DNA from: Woeseia oceani
GTDB lineage: Bacteria; Pseudomonadota; Gammaproteobacteria; Steroidobacterales; Woeseiaceae
Direction of reading: 5' to 3'
Length of the DNA: 64,000 bases
Assembly (NCBI RefSeq): GCF_001677435.1
Contig: NZ_CP016268.1
Coordinates: 3,709,001 to 3,773,000, forward strand
Shown here: piece after piece, positions 26,113 to 35,342 of the stretch
Numbering within the stretch: position 1 is the stretch's first letter
Layout: each line of letters starts with the position of its first letter
The notes under the pieces: generated by a model
The model's database searches: none
Told to the model about the DNA's origin: nothing
Seen by the model: the letters and a program-made list of their open reading frames with translations, nothing else
Program-made: the position numbers and the translations under genes

Positions 26113-28107
26113 ATGAGTCACGACCAGCAAGACGTGCAGGCAAGCGACAGTAGTGCAGACTGGCAGGCGGACGATGCGGCCGAACTGTATCGGCTTGAAT
26201 CGTGGAGCGACGGCTTCTTTGTGGTCGATGACAGCGGCCAGGTTGCCGTGCAGCCACTGGACGACAGCGACCTGCGCTTCATGATCATGGATGTCGTCGA
26301 CGAGGCGATCAAACAAGGCATGACCCTGCCCATTCTGCTGCGCTTTCAGGACGTCTTGCGTGCAAGAGTGCAACGTATCAATCACGCGTTTCGCGACGCG
26401 ATCGAAGAAAACGAGTATCAGGGCAGCTATCGCGGTGTCTACCCGATCAAGGTCAATCAACTGCAGGAAGTCGTCGATGAAGTATTCGATGCCGGCCAAC
26501 CGTTCAACCTCGGACTGGAGTGCGGTTCCAAATCCGAACTGATTGCCGCCCTGCCGTACCTCAAGGACGACAATACATTACTGATTTGCAACGGCGTCAA
26601 AGACCGCACGATGCTGTCGTTGATCCTCTCTGCCCAGCGGCTTGGCAAGAACGTCATCCCGGTAATGGAAAAGTTCGCCGAGTTCGAAGAACTCATGGAA
26701 CTGGCCGAAGCAGCCGATACAGCAACGCAATTCGGTGTACGCATCCGTTTGCGCACCTCGGGCTCCGGCAAATGGGCTGACTCCGGTGGCTACCGCTCGA
26801 AGTTTGGCATCTCTCTACCTGAACTGATCGAAATAGTTGAGCAACTCAAAAAGCTCGGCCGCAGCGACGCATTCGTGCTGCTGCATTTTCATCTTGGCAG
26901 CCAGATCACCAATGTTCAGATACTGAAGCAAGCAGCGAAAGAGATCAGCCAGATCTACGCCGAACTCGTCAATCGCGGCTTGCCGGTGCGCTATCTGGAT
27001 GTCGGCGGCGGCTTAGGCGTGGACTACTCCGTTGACAACGAAGAAGGCGCGATTCATTACAGCCTGCAGGAATACGCCAATGCGATCGTCACGAGTGTCG
27101 CAGAAGTCTGTGATCAGCGGGACGTGCCTCACCCGATACTGGTATCCGAGAGTGGCCGCGCCATCACCGCGCATCACTCGGTGCTTGTCGTTGAGACACT
27201 GGGTGCGTATACCAAAGACCGGATCGCCGACAATTTCTCGCCCGCCAACGATGCCGATGACACCGTAAAGCGCCTGGCAGCATTGCACGAAGAACTGCGT
27301 AACGCGAAACCGGGTGAATGGCTTGCCAGCGAGTTGCTGGAGGCCTATCACACGATTGATGCGACACACCGCGATGCTGCGACGATGTTCCGGCTCGGTT
27401 TTCTGGCGCTCGAGCAGGACGCTCTGGTCGAGAGACTGTACTGGAGCATCTGCTCCTTACTGTTGCAGCATCTGCGCTATGCCGCGCCAGATCCGCGCCC
27501 ACCGGAGTTCATCGAACTCGAAGAAAAACTGGTCGATCAGTATTTGTGCGACTTCTCGGTATTCCAGTCGGTACTCGATCACTGGGCAATCGGTCAGGCC
27601 TTCCCGATCATGCCGTTGCAACGCCTCGCGGAGAAACCAACGCGCCGCGCACTGCTGGTCGATCTGACCTGTGATTCTGATGGCAAGGTGTCCGAGTACG
27701 TATCGTCCAATGAAGACAAATCCTTTCTGGAACTGCACTCGTTGAAACCCGGCGAGCCCTACTATCTCGGCTTTTTCCTGATGGGCGCTTATCAGGACAT
27801 TATGGGCGATGCTCACAACCTGTTCGGCCGCGTTGGAGAAGTGCACGTGTATGCCGATCAGGAAGAAGAGGGCAATTTCTGGATCGAGAAGACCATCCCG
27901 GGCATCAAGATTCAGGACATGCTGGCACAGGTACAGTATTTCCCCAATGACTTGCAACGGCGAATGAACGAACTGATCAAGGCCAAAATTGAAGCCGGCG
28001 AGATCCGACCAAAACGTGGCATGCAGATACTCGAGCAGTATCTCGCCTGCTTTCAACAAGAGACTTACTACGATACCCGTCGAACGAACGAGGTGACGAA
28101 GTCATGA
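26113..28107 (+). CDS. speA: Biosynthetic arginine decarboxylase
   Basis: The 664-aa product matches the large fold-III PLP-dependent arginine decarboxylase of the SpeA type. The PLP lysine is K113 in YRGVYPIKVNQ. Further landmarks are LECGSKSELIAAL, LHFHLGSQITN, the phosphate-binding glycine loop YLDVGGGLGVDYS, ILVSESGRAITAHHS and, near the C-terminus, VDLTCDSDGK with the Cys-Asp of the substrate site. It decarboxylates arginine to agmatine. It starts 11 bases after the DHS-like gene and overlaps the next gene by 4 bases (ATGA), so these genes are co-transcribed. Confidence 0.96.
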   Translation: MSHDQQDVQASDSSADWQADDAAELYRLESWSDGFFVVDDSGQVAVQPLDDSDLRFMIMDVVDEAIKQGMTLPILLRFQDVLRARVQRINHAFRDAIEENEYQGSYRGVYPIKVNQLQEVVDEVFDAGQPFNLGLECGSKSELIAALPYLKDDNTLLICNGVKDRTMLSLILSAQRLGKNVIPVMEKFAEFEELMELAEAADTATQFGVRIRLRTSGSGKWADSGGYRSKFGISLPELIEIVEQLKKLGRSDAFVLLHFHLGSQITNVQILKQAAKEISQIYAELVNRGLPVRYLDVGGGLGVDYSVDNEEGAIHYSLQEYANAIVTSVAEVCDQRDVPHPILVSESGRAITAHHSVLVVETLGAYTKDRIADNFSPANDADDTVKRLAALHEELRNAKPGEWLASELLEAYHTIDATHRDAATMFRLGFLALEQDALVERLYWSICSLLLQHLRYAAPDPRPPEFIELEEKLVDQYLCDFSVFQSVLDHWAIGQAFPIMPLQRLAEKPTRRALLVDLTCDSDGKVSEYVSSNEDKSFLELHSLKPGEPYYLGFFLMGAYQDIMGDAHNLFGRVGEVHVYADQEEEGNFWIEKTIPGIKIQDMLAQVQYFPNDLQRRMNELIKAKIEAGEIRPKRGMQILEQYLACFQQETYYDTRRTNEVTKS

Positions 28108-29006
28108 GCGGCACGCAATCCCGCAAACTGAAACTCGGCATCGTGCAAATGTCGATGAGCGACGACGTTGACGATAATACCAACCGGGCACTGGCCCTTA
28201 CCCGCAAAGCAGCAACGGACGGCGCTGACGTCATATGTTTGCCCGAGCTTTTTCGCTCGCGTTATTTCTGCCAGACAGAGGACGCTGATTTTTTCGGATT
28301 GGCTCACGAGATACCGGGGCCGGTCACCGATTCGTTTGCGGACATCGCCCGCGAATTCGACGTAACAATCATCGCCAGCCTGTTCGAAAAGCGCGCAACC
28401 GGCCTGTACCACAATACAACCGCGGTCCTGGATCGTGATCGTGGTTACGTGGGCAAGTACCGAAAAATGCATATTCCGGATGACCCGCGTTACTACGAGA
28501 AATTTTATTTCACCCCAGGCGATCTGGGCTTCAAGACATTTGCGTCGGCCAAAGCCGAACTGGGTGTTTTGATTTGCTGGGATCAATGGTATCCGGAGGC
28601 CGCGCGCTTAACGGCTTTGAAAGGCGCCGAGATTCTCTTCTATCCCACCGCTATCGGCTGGCACCCTGAAGAAAAGGGAGAGGTCGGCAAGGAGCAACAT
28701 GAAGCGTGGGAAACCATTCAGCGATCACACGCCATAGCAAATGGCTGTTTCGTCGTTGCAGTCAATCGATTCGGCTTCGAACCCGATCCGGCGAGTGACG
28801 GCGGTATCGAGTTCTGGGGTCAGAGTTTCATCGTTGCACCGGATGGCCGCATCATTGCGCGCGCTCCGGTCGATAAAGAACTTGTTCTCATTACCGAGAT
28901 AGATCTCGACGAAATGGCGGTCACACGTCACGGCTGGCCGTTTCTGCGCGACCGACGCATCGATGCTTACGAGCCGATTACGAAACGCTTTCTCGACAAC
29001 GAATAA
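28104..29006 (+). CDS. aguB: N-carbamoylputrescine amidase
   Basis: The 300-aa protein is a nitrilase-superfamily amidase with the complete catalytic triad: E48 (CLPELF), K121 (GKYRKMHIPDD) and C158 (VLICWDQWYPE). The segment HIPDDPRYYEKFYFTPGD and the EGWHP-like run AIGWHPEEKGE are typical of N-carbamoylputrescine amidases rather than of other nitrilase branches. The enzyme hydrolyses N-carbamoylputrescine to putrescine, CO2 and ammonia. The ATG overlaps the speA stop codon (ATGA), which indicates translational coupling. Confidence 0.95.
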   Translation: MSGTQSRKLKLGIVQMSMSDDVDDNTNRALALTRKAATDGADVICLPELFRSRYFCQTEDADFFGLAHEIPGPVTDSFADIAREFDVTIIASLFEKRATGLYHNTTAVLDRDRGYVGKYRKMHIPDDPRYYEKFYFTPGDLGFKTFASAKAELGVLICWDQWYPEAARLTALKGAEILFYPTAIGWHPEEKGEVGKEQHEAWETIQRSHAIANGCFVVAVNRFGFEPDPASDGGIEFWGQSFIVAPDGRIIARAPVDKELVLITEIDLDEMAVTRHGWPFLRDRRIDAYEPITKRFLDNE

Positions 29007-29107
29007 ATCGGGCCGCGAGTACGCCACCAAGCCAACTCTCTCTTATGCGGTTTAGTTCTAAGTAATCGCCAATTGCGCACGCCCCCAGCCGGCCGCACAA
29101 TGGCTGC

Positions 29108-30736
29108 ATGAACGCCTCGCGTGCAGGATTGAGTCGGCGGGATTTCCTGTCCGGCATAGGCCGTACTGTCGGTGGTTCCGCGATGCTGCGGGTTATGGCA
29201 GCCATGGGCATCAGCGGCATGGCCGGCTGTGGTTCATCATCGGCATCGAGCGCCGCAACCCCCTCCACGCCACCCGCCACCCCGGGCAGCGGCATTCGCG
29301 GTCCGCGTCCCGGAGACTGGCCGCCGAATATCGGGGTTGGTACGTCGGTTGTGATACTGGGTGCCGGCATCGCCGGCATGACCACCGCGCTGGAGATGAC
29401 GCGGCTCGGTTACAGCTGCACGATACTCGAAGGAACCGCACGTGCCGGGGGGCGCAACCGCACAATACGTGGCGGTGACCTCGCGGTAGAAACCGACTCC
29501 ACCCAGCAATGCCAGTTTGATGTTGCGCCGGAGTTGTACTTCAACGCGGGGCCCGCGCGCATTCCTCACCACCACGAGTTCCTGCTGGGGTACTGCCGCG
29601 AGTTTGGCGTGGCGCTCGAACCGTTCATCAATGACAACCGCGCAGCGCTTCTGCACTCTCCCGCTGCATTCAATGGTCAGCCACAAGTCGCCCGTCGGGT
29701 GATCACCGATTCGCGCGGACACATTGCCGAGTTGCTGGCGACCGCCATCAACCAAAATGCACTGGACCAGCAACTGTCGACAACGGACCGGGCCAATGTG
29801 CTGGCCATGTTGCGTGAGTTCGGCGACCTGTCAGCGGGCGACACCTACAATGGCAGCAGCAGGGCCGGCTTTCCGGGCCAGGAGAACACAGGCAGCCGGG
29901 ACCGTGGCCAGCTACTCGCGCCATTGCCATTGCAGGACCTAGTGCAAGACACCTTCTGGCAATTGCGAACCAGCTTTCCCGATGGGCTTGAGCAACAGGC
30001 GAGCCTGTTGCAGCCGGTTGGCGGTATGGACCGTATCGCGCTGGCCTTCGAAGCGCAGGTACAACAAAGTATCGTCTACCAGGCCACGGTTGATCAGATA
30101 CGCAAGACTGCGAACGGTGCACGTGTTGTGTATCGCGATGCAGGTGGCAGCAGTCGAACGCTGGAATCGGACTATTGCGTTTGCACCATCCCGGCGACGG
30201 TATTGCGCGACATTCCGCACGACTTTTCGGCGGCTCACAGCTCTGCGATCAGCAACTTCGTCTACACGCCAGCGGCAAAACTCGCGTTCCAGTCGCGCCG
30301 CTTTTGGGAGCAGGACCACAATATTTACGGTGGCATTTCGTGGACCACGCAGGACATTACCCAGCTCTGGTACCCGAATAACAATATGGGCTCCGAGAGC
30401 GGCGTACTGATCGGCGCTTACATGTTCGGCGGCGCCGCCGGCAGTCAGTTCAGCGCACTGACGCCGCAGCAACGGATCGATACCGTGCTGGCCCAGGGCA
30501 GCGCCGTGCATCCGGAGCTGGCTGGCGAAGCGGCACGCGGCATCAGCGTCGCCTGGAACAAGGTACCGTTTCAACGCGGTGCGTGGGGCATATCGAACCC
30601 CGGTGTACTGCTGAACGGGGACGACAGGCTGTTTCTGGCGGGCGAGCACCTGAGCATGCTGCAAGGCTGGCAGGAAGGTGCCATTCTTTCGGCGTACAAC
30701 GCGATCGACGGCATCGTCAGTCGCGATACTGCATGA
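29108..30736 (+). CDS. Tat-exported flavin amine oxidase
   Basis: The 542-aa protein starts with a twin-arginine signal (SRRDFLSGIG) followed by a hydrophobic region ending in GMAGC, which may also be a lipobox, and then a Ser/Ala/Pro-rich linker to about residue 75. The FAD fold reads TSVVILGAGIAGMTTALEM with ARAGGRNRTIRGGD after strand 2. The C-terminal flavin contact is FLAGEHLSMLQGWQEGAILS. This is the L-amino-acid / monoamine / polyamine oxidase superfamily. Export by Tat means it acts in the periplasm on an external amine or amino acid and yields H2O2. It lies 101 bases after aguB, so a polyamine substrate is possible, but nothing in the sequence proves it. Confidence 0.88.
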   Translation: MNASRAGLSRRDFLSGIGRTVGGSAMLRVMAAMGISGMAGCGSSSASSAATPSTPPATPGSGIRGPRPGDWPPNIGVGTSVVILGAGIAGMTTALEMTRLGYSCTILEGTARAGGRNRTIRGGDLAVETDSTQQCQFDVAPELYFNAGPARIPHHHEFLLGYCREFGVALEPFINDNRAALLHSPAAFNGQPQVARRVITDSRGHIAELLATAINQNALDQQLSTTDRANVLAMLREFGDLSAGDTYNGSSRAGFPGQENTGSRDRGQLLAPLPLQDLVQDTFWQLRTSFPDGLEQQASLLQPVGGMDRIALAFEAQVQQSIVYQATVDQIRKTANGARVVYRDAGGSSRTLESDYCVCTIPATVLRDIPHDFSAAHSSAISNFVYTPAAKLAFQSRRFWEQDHNIYGGISWTTQDITQLWYPNNNMGSESGVLIGAYMFGGAAGSQFSALTPQQRIDTVLAQGSAVHPELAGEAARGISVAWNKVPFQRGAWGISNPGVLLNGDDRLFLAGEHLSMLQGWQEGAILSAYNAIDGIVSRDTA

Positions 30737-30751
30737 GCCGAACTGCGCGCG

Positions 30752-31336
30752 TCAGGCGCTGCGTGCCCAGCCGTTAAGCAACATCGTTGCTGCGCGGCGC
30801 GCGTCAACGGCCGCAGAGCTGTTGCCTTCGCCGGCGGAAACAATCGAGCCTTTGATCAACATGTGCCAGACCTGAGAAAAGCTGTCTGGATCAACAAGTC
30901 GTGCCTGCCGTGCCAGATCGGCAATCATTTGTCGGGCATTGGCAAGATGATTTGTGGCCGCCTGACGCACCGCACTGCCCTTCGGCGACTCCAGCATGAC
31001 GTTGATAAACGAGCAACCTTCGAAAGACGCGGAACGAAACCACGTATCCAGTACGTCGAACATCGCTATCAGACGATCTTCCGACGTCGCCGCATTGCGA
31101 CGTATATTGGCTTCCAGCCAGTTCCTGGTCCAGAGGGCTTCACGCTCTTTCAGGAACGCGATCGCCAGATCTTCTTTTGACTCAAAATTGTTGTACAGGC
31201 TGGACTTCGCACAGCCTGATTCGCAAACGATGGCGTCCACACCCACTGCACCCACGCCACTCTCGGAGAACAGCTTGTACGCTGCCTGCAAAATGCGAGT
31301 ACGGACGTTCGCCGGTCTTGCTGATTCTTCCAACAT
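30752..31336 (-). CDS. TetR-family transcriptional regulator
   Basis: The ATG at 31336 follows GGGGGG at a good distance and gives 194 aa. An upstream in-frame start at 31363 is less supported. The helix-turn-helix lies in RTRILQAAYKLFSESGVGAV, GVDAIVCESGCAKSSLYNNF and ESKEDLAIAFL. The C-terminal ligand domain contains WLEANIRRNAATSEDRLIAM and FEGCSFINVMLE, which recall regulators of the YcdC/AcuR-type groups that sense small reactive or organic molecules. It is convergent with the amine oxidase gene (15 bases apart) and on the same strand as the photolyase gene. The target and ligand are unknown. Confidence 0.85.
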   Translation of the reverse strand: MLEESARPANVRTRILQAAYKLFSESGVGAVGVDAIVCESGCAKSSLYNNFESKEDLAIAFLKEREALWTRNWLEANIRRNAATSEDRLIAMFDVLDTWFRSASFEGCSFINVMLESPKGSAVRQAATNHLANARQMIADLARQARLVDPDSFSQVWHMLIKGSIVSAGEGNSSAAVDARRAATMLLNGWARSA

Positions 31337-31528
31337 AGTGACCCCCCGGTCTTTTCCGAACACCCCACTTACAGTTCGGACAGGTGGCTCGTGACCACCA
31401 CCGGCGTTTGCCCGTTGCGGGCATTGTTTTTTTGCCGGTACACGCGGAGTCTATAACAAGAACTACCGGTTTGTGCATACCCGCAAAGAACGCACCCCTG
31501 TTCCACTAACCGTCCGTTACTACTGTTA

Positions 31529-32971
31529 TTACAGATCGGCAGGCGTCATGGAGCGAAAAGCCGCCAGCGCGCGCGCTCTGCTTTCCTTCAGGTCGACAAG
31601 CGGCTGCGGGTAGTCTCGACCCAGGCGGATTCCGGCTTCCTGCAAAACAGCCGCCGGTGCTTCCCAGGGAGCGTGCAGGTACTTGTCGGGCAGCGGCTGC
31701 AATTCGGGCACGAACTCGCGGACATAGTCCCCGTCAGGATCAAAGCGGCGAGCCTGTGTCACCGGATTGAAAATCCGAAAGTAAGGTGCCGCATCAGCAC
31801 CACTGCCCGCGACCCACTGCCAGCCAGCACTGTTGTTCGCAAGGTCGGCATCCACCAAAGTGTCCCAGAACCAATCTTCACCGTGATGCCAGTGCAACAA
31901 CAGGTTTTTGACCAGGAATGATGCCGTGATCATCCGCACCCGGTTGTGCATGAACCCCGTTTGCCACAATTCGCGCATTCCCGCATCGACAATGGGAATG
32001 CCGGTCTGGCCGGTCTGCCATTTCTGCAACTCTGACGAATCCTCTCGCCACGGGAAGCGATTGAACTTGCGTTGCAGGTTGCTGCGGGTCATTTCCGGCC
32101 AGTGATACAACAGGTAAGTTGAAAACTCACGCCAGCCCAGCTCGCGGAGAAAATGCTCTCTGTTCTCGTCGGGCTCATCGTCCGCAACCGACTGCAATAT
32201 CCGCTGCCTGACTTGATGCGGCGACAGCTCGCCAAAATGCAGGTGCGGCGACAAGCGCGAAACGAAGCGCTGGTCCGGTCGGTCGCGACCCTTTGAGTAA
32301 TGACTGATGCCGTCAGCAAGAAACGCGTCCAGCCTTTGTGCGGCGCCTGATTCGCCAGGAGTCCAGTTTGTCGCCATGCGTTCATACCATCGCTGCGCCG
32401 GCAGCAGTCGCAGGTCTTCTATCCGGCTGGAACTGGGCAATGCCAGAAAAGCAACTCCCGCAGGCTGGTCCACCAGCGGGCGAGGTTTCGGCGCATTCTC
32501 CAGGCAACCGTTTCGGTAGTAGGGCGTAAAAACCTTGTAGGGTGAGCCGTCGCGTTTATGCACGGTCGTCGGTTCGTACAACAGTGAGCCGTTGTAACTG
32601 CGGACCGCAACACCCTGAGCCTGCAATGACTTGCGGATACGCCGGTCATGATCAATGCGCCAGGGCTCGTAACAACGATTCCAGTACACCGCTGCAGCAC
32701 CGGTTTCCGATACGGTGCGCAGCAGAATTTCGTGCGCATCGCCGGCCAGAACGGACAACTTGCCATGCAGGGACTTGTCGAGCGAGGTCAAGCTCTGGTG
32801 CAACCACCAACGACTCGCAGCACCCAGTGCCCACTCACCGGCATTATCGTCATCGAGGATATACAAAGGCAGTACTTGCGCACCGGTAGCGGCTGCAGCG
32901 GCCAACGCCGGATTGTCGGCGAGCCTCAGGTCTTGCCTGAACCATACGATGATTACGTCGGAAGCTGTCAC
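31529..32971 (-). CDS. phrB: Deoxyribodipyrimidine photolyase
   Basis: The start is GTG at 32971 and the product is 480 aa, normal for class I CPD photolyases. The N-terminal antenna domain opens with VIIVWFRQDLRLADNPAL. The FAD-binding helical domain contains LRELGWREFSTYLLYHWP, WQTGQTGIPIVDAGMRELW, TGFMHNRVRMITASFLVK and the signature region DLANNSAGWQWVAGSGADAA, including residues that line the flavin pocket. The enzyme repairs UV-induced cyclobutane pyrimidine dimers using light. It stands alone between the TetR regulator and the second DUF819 gene. The motif set is much closer to photolyases than to cryptochrome-DASH. Confidence 0.94.
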   Translation of the reverse strand: MTASDVIIVWFRQDLRLADNPALAAAAATGAQVLPLYILDDDNAGEWALGAASRWWLHQSLTSLDKSLHGKLSVLAGDAHEILLRTVSETGAAAVYWNRCYEPWRIDHDRRIRKSLQAQGVAVRSYNGSLLYEPTTVHKRDGSPYKVFTPYYRNGCLENAPKPRPLVDQPAGVAFLALPSSSRIEDLRLLPAQRWYERMATNWTPGESGAAQRLDAFLADGISHYSKGRDRPDQRFVSRLSPHLHFGELSPHQVRQRILQSVADDEPDENREHFLRELGWREFSTYLLYHWPEMTRSNLQRKFNRFPWREDSSELQKWQTGQTGIPIVDAGMRELWQTGFMHNRVRMITASFLVKNLLLHWHHGEDWFWDTLVDADLANNSAGWQWVAGSGADAAPYFRIFNPVTQARRFDPDGDYVREFVPELQPLPDKYLHAPWEAPAAVLQEAGIRLGRDYPQPLVDLKESRARALAAFRSMTPADL

Positions 32972-33059
32972 TGACGGCGGTCCCGGGAAAAGGTTGACCA
33001 GCAGTATACGATTGCCCGACCGGTGAATTCGTAACGAGTTGTAACGCCGTGCGATAGCC

Positions 33060-34205
33060 CTAGCGGCTTAACCACTCGAACACCGCAACGCCAATAAAAC
33101 TGCCGGAGGCATAGCCGAAGGAACCGGCGAGCACGCCAGGCAGTACCAGGTCGTTCCAGCCTTTGGCGGAAGCAATGGCCGGCGCCGATGCGGGACCGCC
33201 GATACACACTGCCGAGGCAATGCAGATTTCCGCAAGGCCTATGTTCAGTAAGCGACCAAGCGACAAGATGAGCAGCAAATGGGTGGCGACAACAATGCAG
33301 GCGAACAGGAACAGAATCGGCGCGATCTCGATCAACAACCAGATGTCGGCGCTGGCGCCGATAGTGGCCAGGAATACAAACATCAGAATATTGCCCGCTT
33401 CCGTGTAGCCGGACAGCTGCGACACCAGCCGTTGTGCGAAGGTGGCGGCCAGCAATGCCAGTAAGGTTGTCAGCAGGATCGCGTACTCCGGGCGCCCGAG
33501 CGCCGCGGCAAAACCGGCACCGGCGGCGGCCATCGCGAACGCCAGCGCCAGTGCGGCGAGCAGGCCGGCAATGTCCAGGTCGGCAACCCTGTGCGTGCTC
33601 TCGGGCAGGAGCACACTGCCGACCATTTCGGATCCGGCTCTGCGGCTCGGGTAGTAGCTGGCGAACTTCGCCACGCCCGGCAAAAAAACGATAAACAGCA
33701 GGTGCAAATTGGTGATGACGTTGTCTGCCGCAACTGCCGCCGTCAGAACACTCTCGTCGTCAAACCGGGTCGCTTCTGCCACAGCAGCAAAGTTCAGAGA
33801 GCCACCAATGTAGGTGCCGGTGAAAATTCCTGCGAGTTTTGACGTTTCGCTGCCAAGATCGATCAGAGAGACGGCAACCATCACTCCGGCAACGACAGCC
33901 GCGCTGCCGATCATGAACGCAATAAGAGTTGCGCCTGCCTCTCTGAATATTTTCTTGAGGTCGGCTTGAAACAATAGCAACGGAATGGCGATTGGCACGA
34001 GGTACTGCCAGACAACGTCATATGCGGGCGCCGCTGTGGGAATAATGCGCAGATTCGACAGCACGATCGCTAGCGTGATCAACAGCATTACACCGGAGTA
34101 TTTGCGGCCCAGCGCAAAACGCTCGCTGAAAAAGCCGAAGGCTGCAATCCCGAACAAGACGGCCCAGATCGCGAAGTCCTGATCAGGCTTTATCAGTGAT
34201 GTCAT
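33060..34205 (-). CDS. DUF819-family membrane protein (second copy)
   Basis: The 381-aa protein has about ten transmembrane helices and the DUF819 landmarks GIFTGTYIGGSLNFAAVAEA in the first half and ICIASAVCIGGPASAPAIAS in the second, with the terminal YASGSFIGVAVFEWL. It is clearly a distant paralogue of the membrane protein at 14610-15776, but its key segments differ (GSLNFAAV against GTGNMVAL), so the two may transport different compounds. It is not close to any enzyme gene, so its context gives no hint of substrate. An ATG at 34205 starts the frame just before the first helix. Confidence 0.85.
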   Translation of the reverse strand: MTSLIKPDQDFAIWAVLFGIAAFGFFSERFALGRKYSGVMLLITLAIVLSNLRIIPTAAPAYDVVWQYLVPIAIPLLLFQADLKKIFREAGATLIAFMIGSAAVVAGVMVAVSLIDLGSETSKLAGIFTGTYIGGSLNFAAVAEATRFDDESVLTAAVAADNVITNLHLLFIVFLPGVAKFASYYPSRRAGSEMVGSVLLPESTHRVADLDIAGLLAALALAFAMAAAGAGFAAALGRPEYAILLTTLLALLAATFAQRLVSQLSGYTEAGNILMFVFLATIGASADIWLLIEIAPILFLFACIVVATHLLLILSLGRLLNIGLAEICIASAVCIGGPASAPAIASAKGWNDLVLPGVLAGSFGYASGSFIGVAVFEWLSR

Positions 34206-34618
34206 CGCATTTTGTCTCTGTAGTCAGTAATGGCAGTCGCCGCGACCGATCAGCGCCATGGGTATTTATACCGGCGGAGTTCGGGCTTGTTATTCAATCG
34301 TTGTTTTTTTCGCCAACAACCCGGCCTCTGTCGCTGCTCGGCATGAATACCACAGGCTGTCGCCGATAAGAAACAGTTCCGCGATTGCAGTGTTTGGAAT
34401 GACGCTTGTAATTTTTGCAAGCAAATGCCGCGGCGGTATTCGAGCAATGTCACCAGCAACCGCCCGGAAACACGGCAATTCAGGCACTTGCCGGCGTTTC
34501 CCCGCAACTGGCACGGAATCTGCTTTGAGTATACCGAGCACACGCTAAACGCCGGCGTTTGCCACATGGCAAACAATCCGGACGGTTCGCGGTTTAATTC
34601 AGTGACAAGGAGATACTC
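34206..34618. other. Intergenic region, 413 bases
   Basis: This gap lies between divergent genes and should hold the promoters of the DUF819 gene and of the BON protein. It is AT-richer than its surroundings around 34290-34330 and 34400-34430, and has a short inverted repeat GCTTG/CAAGC near 34400-34420. No coding frame here looks real, and I could not choose promoter boxes confidently. Confidence 0.5.
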
Positions 34619-35227
34619 ATGCGTACATCAACTACCAAGAGCACACGAAAACTGCTGATACCGGGTTTGATACTGGGCGTCGCCCTCGCCGGCAACAGTT
34701 ATGCCGCGGATGACAAGGAGGACGGTTACCAGGGCGCGATGAAGGATGCCTGGCTGGATGGCCGCATCGAAACCGCGTTCACACTGAACCGGCACCTGAA
34801 CCCGTTCAGCATCGATACCAAGGTGGAGAACGGCGTAGTCTTGCTGGAAGGTGAAGTTGAGTCCGATATCGACCGCGACCTCGCCGGGGAAATCGCGCAG
34901 AACGTCGATGGCGTAGCGTCAGTCAACAACGAGCTTACCGTCAGAGGCGAAAACTCAATGGAAAAAATGACCGGCAAGGCGAAGAAGACCGCCAACAGCT
35001 TCATGCAAACAGTCGGTGATGCGACGATTACAGCAACCGTCAAGACCCGCTTGATGGCGAACAGCAACACCAAAGGTCTCAGCATCAATGTTGATACCAA
35101 AGACGATGTCGTGACCCTGAGCGGTACGGTTGAGTCCAGTGAAGAACGGGATCTCGCTGAAGCACTCGCGAAGAATACGGGTGACGTAGCGCGGGTTGAT
35201 AACAAACTCGTGGTCAGCAATCAATAA
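34619..35227 (+). CDS. OsmY-like periplasmic protein with two BON domains
   Basis: AAGGAGATACTC precedes the ATG. The 202-aa product has a signal peptide (LLIPGLILGVALAGNSYA) and two BON domains. The first runs over about residues 45-110 (IETAFTLNRHLNPFSIDTKV, VVLLEGEVESDIDRDLAGEI, VASVNNELTV), the second over about 135-202 (ATITATVKTRLMANSNTKG, VVTLSGTVESSEERDLAEAL, ARVDNKLVV). BON proteins bind phospholipid membranes and are often induced by osmotic or general stress. It is a single-gene unit with its own terminator. Confidence 0.92.
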   Translation: MRTSTTKSTRKLLIPGLILGVALAGNSYAADDKEDGYQGAMKDAWLDGRIETAFTLNRHLNPFSIDTKVENGVVLLEGEVESDIDRDLAGEIAQNVDGVASVNNELTVRGENSMEKMTGKAKKTANSFMQTVGDATITATVKTRLMANSNTKGLSINVDTKDDVVTLSGTVESSEERDLAEALAKNTGDVARVDNKLVVSNQ

Positions 35228-35264
35228 TCGCTGATGCCGCTATATTTGCGCACTTGCGCAATTG

Positions 35265-35294
35265 GCAGGGGCCCCGCGAGGGCCTCTGCTTTTT
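35265..35294 (+). terminator. Rho-independent terminator of the BON gene
   Basis: A 10-base-pair stem with one G-U pair (GCAGGGGCCC with GGGCCTCTGC, loop CGCGA) is followed by TTTTT. It lies about 40 bases after the stop codon. Confidence 0.88.
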
Positions 35295-35342
35295 GCGCGT
35301 CCGGCGGGTAGTTAAGCGGCAGTCGCAACAATACCGTTGCTG

